This document shows, piece by piece, positions 27,372 through 33,957 of a stretch of 64,000 bases of DNA. Origin of the DNA: CAWKPF01 sp963851415 (GTDB lineage: Bacteria; Acidobacteriota; Thermoanaerobaculia; Multivoradales; Multivoraceae); the NCBI GenBank assembly GCA_963851415.1, contig CAWKPF010000003.1, forward strand, positions 806,001 through 870,000. The letters are read 5' to 3'. Made by a program: the position numbers and the translations under genes. The stretch's first letter is position 1. Every line of letters begins with the position of its first letter. The notes under the pieces were generated by a model, which was not told the origin of the DNA, did not search any database, and saw only the letters and a program-made list of their open reading frames with translations.

Positions 27372-27872
27372 ATGACCGACGATCTCGACGCTCGGCTCGA
27401 TGCCGACCCGCTGAAGACGGACGACCTGATGGTCGTGGTGCGCGAACGGGTGTCCAGGGGCGGCTCTTCGGGACGGCGCGTGGGTGCCCTCGAGTTGCTC
27501 GAAGCAGAGGTGCTCGAGGTGCTGCATGCGCAGGACTTCGTGCTTCCGGAGATCGTGCTCGGTGACCAGGAGTGGGACCTCGAGCCCCACTTGCGGATCT
27601 CTTCGCACCGCAAGGGTGGAGGACTGATCGTCGGTGCCAAGCGCCTGATGATGCCCCTCGTGCGGTGGATTCTCGACTACTCCCAGCGCAACTTCATGCG
27701 TCAGCGTCGTCTCAACCAGGCCCTGATCGCGACCCTGGAGACGGTGGCTGCGCGCAACCACACCCTGGAGCTCGAGGTCGAGCGCCTGCGACAGCGGCTC
27801 GACGAAGCTCCGGCTCCGGGATCTTCCGAGGACGCATCCGCACGGCCTTCGCCGGCCGGAGAGACCGATTGA
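27372..27872 (+). CDS. Protein of unknown function linked to glycan transferases
   Basis: A 166-residue cytoplasmic protein without recognised catalytic motifs. The central segment (RISSHRKGGGLIVGAKRLMM, then PLVRWILDYSQRNFMRQRRL) resembles a module found next to, or fused to, glycosyl- and methyltransferases of polysaccharide loci, where it precedes a coiled coil. Here residues 110-150 (ETVAARNHTLELEVERLRQR) form such a coil. The stop overlaps the start of the glycosyltransferase gene (TTGA), supporting a joint role. Function itself is unknown. Confidence 0.7.
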   Translation: MTDDLDARLDADPLKTDDLMVVVRERVSRGGSSGRRVGALELLEAEVLEVLHAQDFVLPEIVLGDQEWDLEPHLRISSHRKGGGLIVGAKRLMMPLVRWILDYSQRNFMRQRRLNQALIATLETVAARNHTLELEVERLRQRLDEAPAPGSSEDASARPSPAGETD

Positions 27873-29023
27873 AGATCGCCTGTGTGGTTCAGCGCTTCGG
27901 ACCCGAGATCGCCGGCGGTGCCGAGGCGCACTGTCGCTCGATCGCTCTGCGCCTCGCCGAGAGCCACGAGGTGACGGTGCTGACGAGCTGCGCCCGCGAC
28001 TACATCAGTTGGGCCGACGAGCTTCCGGCCGGCGAGTCGAGCGACGGGGAACTCCGTGTGATCCGGTTCCCCGCACGGCAGCGCTCGCAGCGGGAGTTCC
28101 GGGAGCTGAGCGAATGGGTCTTCACCGGCCGGGCATCGATCGAGGAGGAGACGCGGTGGTTTCGCCTCAACGGACCGGAGATGCCCGATCTGATCGAACA
28201 TCTGGAGCGTCACGGCGACGACTACGACCGGATCCTGTTCTGGAGCTACCGCTACTACCAGAGTTTCTTCGGTCTACCGTGCGTTGCGGATCGTGCCATC
28301 CTCGTGCCGACTGCGGAGGAAGATCCCGCGATCCGACTCTCGGTGCTGGGCGAGTTCTTCGCTCGCCCGCAGGGCATGCTCTTCCTCACCGAGGAAGAGG
28401 CCGAGCTGGTCGGCTCACACACCCGGGGTGAGCTGCCACCCTCCGAGATCATCGGGGGCGGGATCGAGCCTGCGTCCGACGTGCCGGCAGACCTTCTCGA
28501 CCCGCTGGAGCTCGACGAGGATTTCGGGCTCTACCTGGGACGCATCGACCCCAACAAAGGGTGCGCCACCCTGTTCCGCCACTTCCTCCGACACCTCGAG
28601 CAGGGGGGACGCCCGGTGCAGCTCGTGCTGGCGGGTAAGGCGGCGATGGCGGTACCCGAGCATCCGATGATTCGTTCGCTCGGTTTCGTTTCGACCGAAG
28701 TGCGAGAGGCGCTGCTGAGTCGGGCGCGATTGCTCTTCATGCCGTCTCCGTTCGAGAGCCTCAGCCTGGTGCTGCTCGAGAGCTGGAATCATGGTCGCCC
28801 GGCGCTGGTGAATGGCGGTTGTCGAGTGCTCAAGGGGCAGATGCGCCGTGCCAACGGTGGGCTCTACTACCTGAACTTCCCGGAGTTCAGCGCCGGTCTC
28901 GACCTTCTGCTCGAGAATCCAGCGGTCGCCGATCGTCTGGGGGCCCAGGGTCAGCGCTACGTCGCGCAGACCTATCGCTGGCCGACGGTGATGGAGAAGG
29001 TCGAGCGTCTGCTCGCCGTGTGA
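27869..29023 (+). CDS. Glycosyltransferase, GT4-like family
   Basis: A 384-residue GT-B fold transferase acting on a nucleotide sugar. The N-terminal Rossmann half opens with LKIACVVQRFGPEIAGGAEA, the glycine-rich acceptor loop of GT4 enzymes. The C-terminal half has YLGRIDPNKGC, VLAGKAAM and the donor-binding ExxxxxxxE region FESLSLVLLESWN. Start is TTG 27869 overlapping the upstream stop, with GGAGAGA just before; the longer frame to 27572 lies inside the upstream gene. It probably adds a sugar in exopolysaccharide or O-antigen synthesis; specificity is not visible. Confidence 0.88.
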   Translation: MKIACVVQRFGPEIAGGAEAHCRSIALRLAESHEVTVLTSCARDYISWADELPAGESSDGELRVIRFPARQRSQREFRELSEWVFTGRASIEEETRWFRLNGPEMPDLIEHLERHGDDYDRILFWSYRYYQSFFGLPCVADRAILVPTAEEDPAIRLSVLGEFFARPQGMLFLTEEEAELVGSHTRGELPPSEIIGGGIEPASDVPADLLDPLELDEDFGLYLGRIDPNKGCATLFRHFLRHLEQGGRPVQLVLAGKAAMAVPEHPMIRSLGFVSTEVREALLSRARLLFMPSPFESLSLVLLESWNHGRPALVNGGCRVLKGQMRRANGGLYYLNFPEFSAGLDLLLENPAVADRLGAQGQRYVAQTYRWPTVMEKVERLLAV

Positions 29024-29047
29024 ACGAACGCGGAAGAACTGGAGTCG

Positions 29048-29638
29048 TCAGCTCTCCTCGAGCTCGTCTTCCAGCTCGACTCCGAGGCCGTCGGCGATCC
29101 GGTTGACATAGGCGTAGTAGGCGGCGACCTCGGCGATGTGGAGCACGTCGGTGTCGGAGAATCCCACCGACCGGAGGGCGTCGACGTCCTGGCGACGCAT
29201 CTTCCCGGGAGTGAGGGTGAGCTTCTCGACGTACTCGAGCATGGCCACTCTCCGGGGCTCGAGCCCGGCGCTGCGGAAGTCGCGCTCGATCGCCTCGAGC
29301 CGTTCGTCCCCAGAGCTGGAGTCGCGAGCCAGCAGGCGGCGCAGACCGCGCCGATGATGGGTGATTCAGTAGTGGCATTGATTGAGGCGGCTGACGTGGA
29401 GCGCGATCATCTCGCGCTCCACCTTGCGCAGCGTCTTCGTGCCGGTCATCACGGTGCGGTAGAGCTCGAAATGCGCTGCCATGCCGGCCGGGCTGAGCGA
29501 GTGGACCTGCAGGATGTGATCCAGTGTGCCGCTCGCCGGGTCGCGAGCTCGGTCGTAGAGCGCCTCGAGCCGCCCCGAGGAGTCCTGCGCGACGGCTGCT
29601 TCGATCTCTTTCTCAGAAAACACGGAAATCCATGCCAT
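29048..29638 (-). CDS. AhpD-like peroxidase-related selenoprotein (in-frame UGA = Sec91)
   Basis: Carboxymuconolactone decarboxylase/AhpD-fold protein of the 'peroxidase-related enzyme' group, 196 residues if the UGA at 29366-29368 is read as selenocysteine. The family redox motif is CxxC followed by a His pair; here it reads Q-C88-H-Y-U91-I-T-H-H, with UGA exactly at the second Cys. Both sides keep family sequence: REMIALHVSRLNQ before, and VAMLEYVEKLTLTPGKM then EVAAYYAYVNRIADGLGVEL after, with no stop until 29048. A SECIS-like hairpin follows the UGA. ATG 29638 has GGAG 11 bases upstream. A standard caller would break it at the UGA into 29366-29743 and 29048-29248. The alternative, a nonsense mutation, is less likely given position and hairpin. 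Confidence 0.87.
29337..29353 (-). promoter_or_regulatory. Bacterial SECIS-like hairpin for the UGA at 29366-29368
   Basis: On the mRNA, a 6-bp stem CGGCGC/GCGCCG closes the loop GGUCU. The loop begins 18 nt after the UGA. The E. coli fdhF SECIS has the same GGUCU in its apical loop at the same 18-nt spacing (known from the literature). The hairpin lies inside the coding region, as bacterial SECIS elements do. Confidence 0.82.
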
Positions 29639-29945
29639 CTTGGGTGCCACTCCTTCTCTTTTCTCGTGGGTCTTCGATCGTGCTCTCGCCGGCGGCCCGA
29701 GCGGACGTGGAGCCGAGAGCGCCCCCGATTGCGTTGCCGGCAAGGCCGTGCTAGCGTCGACGTAGAGCCAGTAGCGGACATCCGCGCAGTCAGTCCCACC
29801 TCCCGAAGCGATCCCGTGAAAGCGTTCCTTCCCGAGCGGAGACTAACCGCTTGAGAGTCAGTCTGCGTCGCTCTCCCGACGTTCGGTACATCCGGTATCG
29901 GATTCCGGGTACAACGACACCCCGCACGGCGGGAAGGAAGAAAGA
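29639..29945. other. Divergent intergenic region, selenoprotein / RRM protein
   Basis: This 307-bp region separates two divergent genes. Visible are GGAG of the selenoprotein near 29650 and GGAAGG at 29932-29937 for the RRM gene. No convincing -35/-10 pair, tRNA or further ORF was found. Confidence 0.5.
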
Positions 29946-30209
29946 ATGAGTAAGAGAATCTACGTGGGCAACCTGCCCTTCAGCAGCACCGAGCAGGGCC
30001 TGCAGGATCTGTTCGGCGAGCATGGTGAAGTGACCGGTGTGAACATCATCACCGATCGCGACACCGGCCGCTCCCGTGGCTTCGGCTTCGTCGAGATGGC
30101 CAATGGCGCCGACGAGGCGATCGCTGCCCTCAACGGTCACTCCCTCGAGGGTCGCGCGCTGACGGTGAACGAGGCTCGTCCTCGCACCGAGCGCGCTCCT
30201 CGCTGGTAA
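29946..30209 (+). CDS. Small RRM-domain RNA-binding protein
   Basis: An 87-residue single RNA recognition motif protein. RNP2 is IYVGNL at residues 5-10 and RNP1 is RGFGFVEM at 44-51, both with the aromatic residues needed to stack on RNA bases. The C-terminal tail PRTERAPRW is short and basic. GGAAGG eight bases upstream fixes ATG 29946. Such proteins are abundant in cyanobacteria and several other phyla and are often cold-induced; regulation is not evident here. It is convergent with leuS. Confidence 0.95.
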   Translation: MSKRIYVGNLPFSSTEQGLQDLFGEHGEVTGVNIITDRDTGRSRGFGFVEMANGADEAIAALNGHSLEGRALTVNEARPRTERAPRW

Positions 30210-30223
30210 GCGCTGATTCGACT

Positions 30224-30253
30224 CTGGGGACCGTGCGAGAGCAGGGTCCCCAG
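30224..30253. terminator. Hairpin after the RRM gene (possible terminator)
   Basis: A 9-bp perfect stem CTGGGGACC/GGTCCCCAG with a 12-nt loop, 15 nt past the RRM stop. There is no T-run on either strand, so intrinsic termination is uncertain; it may stabilise the 3' end. Confidence 0.4.
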
Positions 30254-30307
30254 TTCGCGCTCTCGCCTTCGTGCGACGGGGCGCGACCCCCTCGCTCGTG
30301 GAGGTGG

Positions 30308-30329
30308 CTCCAGGAGGCCGCTCCTGGAG
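30308..30329. terminator. Hairpin between convergent RRM and leuS genes
   Basis: A 9-bp perfect stem CTCCAGGAG/CTCCTGGAG with loop GCCG, between the RRM and leuS 3' ends. It has no T-tract; a role as a bidirectional 3'-end structure is inferred from position only. Confidence 0.35.
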
Positions 30330-30421
30330 GCACAGCGACGCGGCCGGACTCCAAGGCCCTTGCACCCCTTGACTGCGTCGAGAGCGTCCAGCCGGCGTAT
30401 GGTCCGTCGGGTCGGGTTCGC

Positions 30422-32986
30422 TCAGACGACGATGTTGACCAGGCGCCCGGGCACCACGATCACCTTTCGCGGGGTCCTGCCATCGAGGAACTTCCGGGCG
30501 TTCTCTGCCGCGAGCGCGAGCGCCTCGAGCTCTTCCTTGCTCGCGTTCTTGGGTGCTTCCAGGACGTCGCGCTTCTTGCCGTTGACCTGGATGACGAGAT
30601 TGACCGTTTCGTCGACGCACAGTGCCGGGTCGTACCCGGGCCATTCGGCCAGGGAGATCAGCCCTTCGAAACCCGATCCTTCGCGGCCCAGTCTCGACCA
30701 CAGCTCTTCGGCGAGGTGAGGCGCGTAGGGGGCCAGTGCGCGCAGGAAGATCGAGAGTGACTCTCGGGGCAGCGTCGCCGCGCCCGTGGCAGCGTTCACC
30801 CAGACCATCAGTTGGGAGATTGCCGTGTTCATCTGGAGGGCTTCGGTGTCCTCCTGGACCTTCTTGACCGTCTTGTGCAGGAGCCGCCACAGCTCGTCTT
30901 CGCTGGCTCCGGCGGCATTGGTGATGCGCGATGAGATCTCGCCGGTCGATTCGTCGACCACCAGTCGCCAGGCGCGCTGCAGGAATCGGTAGACGCCCTC
31001 CACCCCCTTGGTCTGCCACGGCTTCTGCTGCTCGAGAGGCCCCATGAACAGCTCGTAGAGGCGCAAGGCGTCGGCGCCGTACTGGGCGATCACGTCGTCG
31101 GGGCTGACCACGTTGAGCTTCGACTTCGACATCTTCTCGATGCGCGAGCTCAGCTCCTGGTCGGTGCCCTTCGCGAAGATCCTGTCGTCTCTCTCCTCGG
31201 TGTCCTCGGGCAGGTAGTACTTCCCGCGCTCGTCCTGGTAGGAGTAGGCGAGGATCATGCCCTGGTTGAACAGCTTCTGGAACGGTTCCCTGGTGCTGAC
31301 CAGGCCGCAGTCGTAGAGCACCTTGTGCCAGAACCGCGCGTAGAGCAGGTGCAGCACGGCGTGCTCGACGCCGCCGATGTAGAGGTCGACCGGCATCCAG
31401 AACTTCTCGAGCTCGGGGTCGAAGATCTGCCCGTCGTTCTTCGGATCGATGTAGCGCAGGTAGTACCAGCACGATCCTGCCCACTGAGGCATGGTGTTGG
31501 TCTCGCGCGTCGCCTTACGACCGTCGGGCAGGGTGACGCCCAGCCAGTCGTCGCCGGCGCGGGCGAGGGGCGGCCGGCCGTCCTCGGTGGGTCGGTACTC
31601 GTCGATCGGGGGCAGCTCCACGGGAAGCCCTGATTCGGGCACCGCGATGATCTCGCCGTCTTCGGTATGGACCACCGGGAAGGGCTCGCCCCAGTAGCGC
31701 TGTCGGGAGAAGAGCCAGTCGCGCAACCGATACTCGACGCGAGAGGTCCCCTTGCCGTGCTCTTCGAGCCAGGCGATCATCTTCTCCTTGGCCTCGGCGA
31801 TCTCGAGCCCGTCGAGAAAGTCGCTGTTCATCGCCGGGCCGTCGCCGAGATAGGCCTTGCCGTCGAAATCCTCGGGCGGCTGCACGGTGCGAACGATCGG
31901 CAGGTCGTAGACCTCGGCGAACTCCCAGTCGCGCTCGTCCTGCCCGGGAACCGCCATGATGGCGCCGGTGCCGTAGCTGCTCAGCACGTAGTCGGCGATC
32001 CAGATCGGAACGGGCTCACCGGTCACCGGATGCACGGCGTTGGCTCCGGTGAACACTCCGGTCTTCTCCTTGGCCAGATCGGTGCGCTGCAGCTCGCTCT
32101 TGTCGCGGGCGGCGTCGACGTAGGCCTGGACGGCGTCTCGTTGGTCGTCACTGGCGATCTCGGCGACCAGCGGATGCTCGGGGGCGAGCACGCAGTAGGT
32201 CGCCCCGAACAGGGTGTCGGGCCTCGTGGTGAAGACCGTGAAGCTCTGGCCGGGATGATCGGCAATGGTAAAGGTGATCTCGGCGCCGTGCGACTTGCCG
32301 ATCCAGTTGCGCTGCATCTCCTTGACGTGCTCGGGCCAATCGACCTCGTCGATCTCTTCGAGCAGGCGCTCGGCATAGACCGTGATCTTGAGCATCCACT
32401 GCTTCATCAGCCGCCGCTCGACCGGATCACCGGTCTCGACGTAGACGCCGTCCTTGACCTCCTCGTTGGCCAGCACCGTGCCCAGGGCCGGGCACCAGTT
32501 CACGGGGACCTCGGCCATGTAGGCCAGGTCTTTCTCCAGCAGCTTCAGGAAGATCCACTGGGTCCAGCGGTAGTAGTCCGGGTCGGCGGTGCTGATCTCC
32601 CGCTCCCAGTCGTAGCTGAAGCCGAGGCGTTGAATCTGTCGCCGAAAGTTGTCGATGTTGCGCTTGGTGATCTCTGCCGGATGCTCGCCTTCGCGCACGG
32701 CGGCCCGCTCCGCGGGCAGACCGAACGCGTCCCATCCCATCGGATGGAGCACCCAGTAGCCCTGCATCCGCTTGAGGCGAGAGACCACGTCGGTCGCGGT
32801 GTAGCCCTCGGGGTGGCCGATGTGCAGTCCTGCACCGGAGGGGTAGGGGAACATGTCGAGGACGTAGTACTTCGGGCGGGTGCGCAGCACCTCGAGATCG
32901 GTCGGCGTGCGGAAGGCGTTCTGCTCTGCCCACGTCTCCTGCCATCGGGGCTCGATTTCGAGAGGGTCGTAGAGCTCTTTCGACAT
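30422..32986 (-). CDS. leuS: Leucyl-tRNA synthetase
   Basis: Class I aminoacyl-tRNA synthetase that charges tRNA-Leu, with CP1 editing domain. From ATG 32986 it has 854 residues, normal for the bacterial enzyme. The HIGH motif is GLHIGHP and the KMSKS loop is EKMSKSKLN. The editing domain shows the threonine-rich FTTRPDTLFGAT and the GTGAIMAVPGQDERDW pocket. The C-terminal segment VIQVNGKKRDVLEAP is the usual tRNA-binding tail. GTG 32995, three codons upstream, is an alternative start closer to a weak AGGT site. The gene stands alone, divergent from the hydrolase. Confidence 0.97.
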   Translation of the reverse strand: MSKELYDPLEIEPRWQETWAEQNAFRTPTDLEVLRTRPKYYVLDMFPYPSGAGLHIGHPEGYTATDVVSRLKRMQGYWVLHPMGWDAFGLPAERAAVREGEHPAEITKRNIDNFRRQIQRLGFSYDWEREISTADPDYYRWTQWIFLKLLEKDLAYMAEVPVNWCPALGTVLANEEVKDGVYVETGDPVERRLMKQWMLKITVYAERLLEEIDEVDWPEHVKEMQRNWIGKSHGAEITFTIADHPGQSFTVFTTRPDTLFGATYCVLAPEHPLVAEIASDDQRDAVQAYVDAARDKSELQRTDLAKEKTGVFTGANAVHPVTGEPVPIWIADYVLSSYGTGAIMAVPGQDERDWEFAEVYDLPIVRTVQPPEDFDGKAYLGDGPAMNSDFLDGLEIAEAKEKMIAWLEEHGKGTSRVEYRLRDWLFSRQRYWGEPFPVVHTEDGEIIAVPESGLPVELPPIDEYRPTEDGRPPLARAGDDWLGVTLPDGRKATRETNTMPQWAGSCWYYLRYIDPKNDGQIFDPELEKFWMPVDLYIGGVEHAVLHLLYARFWHKVLYDCGLVSTREPFQKLFNQGMILAYSYQDERGKYYLPEDTEERDDRIFAKGTDQELSSRIEKMSKSKLNVVSPDDVIAQYGADALRLYELFMGPLEQQKPWQTKGVEGVYRFLQRAWRLVVDESTGEISSRITNAAGASEDELWRLLHKTVKKVQEDTEALQMNTAISQLMVWVNAATGAATLPRESLSIFLRALAPYAPHLAEELWSRLGREGSGFEGLISLAEWPGYDPALCVDETVNLVIQVNGKKRDVLEAPKNASKEELEALALAAENARKFLDGRTPRKVIVVPGRLVNIVV

Positions 32987-33016
32987 GACGTTCACTACCT
33001 GTTCGGGAACCGCGGC

Positions 33017-33058
33017 GCTTCGGGCCCGATGCTTCGGGCCAGATGCTCCTGGCCAGAC
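33017..33058. repeat. 14-bp imperfect triple repeat upstream of leuS
   Basis: GCTTCGGGCCCGAT, GCTTCGGGCCAGAT and GCTCCTGGCCAGAC follow each other without gaps, 31-72 bp upstream of the leuS start. They may lie in the leuS leader; no T-box features were recognised. Confidence 0.6.
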
Positions 33059-33191
33059 GGTCCAGGTCGCGAGAAGGGGTCGGAATGCTGGAAGGGCGCA
33101 GTATATCCACTGTCTCCTAGGCTCGGTGCCGCCCCGTCGGAGTGGGCGCGAGCTACACTCGTGGCCGATGACCGATGGAGGGACCGGCGAA

Positions 33192-33920
33192 ATGAGTACC
33201 TATGAGCGCGACGGGGTCGTGATCCACTACGAAGCGCAGGGGAGCGGCTTTCCGGTCCTGCTGATTGCCCCAGGGGGGATGAAGAGCGCGATCTCCTATT
33301 GGCAGAACACGCCCTGGAATCCGATCGAGCAGCTCCGGGGCGAGTACCGTGTGATCGCCATGGACCAGCGCAATGCCGGCGACTCGACCGCCCCGATCAC
33401 ACCGGACGACTCATGGTCGAGCTATACCGCGGACCAGCTCGGTCTGATGGACCATCTCGGCATCGATCGCTTCCATGTGGCCGGCATGTGCATCGGCGGC
33501 CCCTACTGCATGGGACTGATCCAGGCCGCACCGGAGCGGGTGGCGTCGGCCGTGCTCTTCCAGCCGATCGGCTTCGATCAGAACCGCGAGGCCTTCTACG
33601 AGATGTTCGACAGCTGGGCCGCCGAGCTGAAGACGTCGAGCCACCCGGACGTCCCCGACGAGGCCTGGGCACGCTTCCGCAGCAACATGTACGACGGGGA
33701 CTTCCTGTTCAACGTCGACCGCGACTTCGTCCGTGGCTGCCAGACGCCGCTCCTGGTGCTGGCCGGCAACGACCTCTACCATCCGGCCTCGACCTCTGAG
33801 GAGATCGCCGAACTGGCGCCGAACGTGGAATTCGTTGCCAGCTGGAAGGAGCCGGAGAACGTGGCTGCCGCCCAGGCAAAGGTCGCTGCCTTCCTGGCTG
33901 AGCACACCCCTGGGTCGTAG
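33192..33920 (+). CDS. Alpha/beta hydrolase with Cys nucleophile
   Basis: A 242-residue cytoplasmic alpha/beta-fold protein. The nucleophile elbow is G98-M-C100-I-G-G, so Cys replaces the usual Ser, as in dienelactone hydrolase. The oxyanion region LLIAPGG and the strand AMDQRNAGDST fit the fold, and LVLAGNDLYHP carries the usual acid and the following His region. GGAGGG nine bases before ATG 33192 chooses this start over ATG 33168. The substrate is unknown. It is followed 37 bp later by the kinase gene. Confidence 0.87.
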   Translation: MSTYERDGVVIHYEAQGSGFPVLLIAPGGMKSAISYWQNTPWNPIEQLRGEYRVIAMDQRNAGDSTAPITPDDSWSSYTADQLGLMDHLGIDRFHVAGMCIGGPYCMGLIQAAPERVASAVLFQPIGFDQNREAFYEMFDSWAAELKTSSHPDVPDEAWARFRSNMYDGDFLFNVDRDFVRGCQTPLLVLAGNDLYHPASTSEEIAELAPNVEFVASWKEPENVAAAQAKVAAFLAEHTPGS

Positions 33921-33957
33921 GGGTCGCCCACGACCGTTGCGGCTAGACTCTTCCGAA

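Noticed and set aside
29366..29743. A 125-residue truncated peroxidase ending at the UGA
   Set aside because: The conserved family sequence continues past the UGA in frame and a SECIS-like hairpin follows, so the UGA is better read as selenocysteine.
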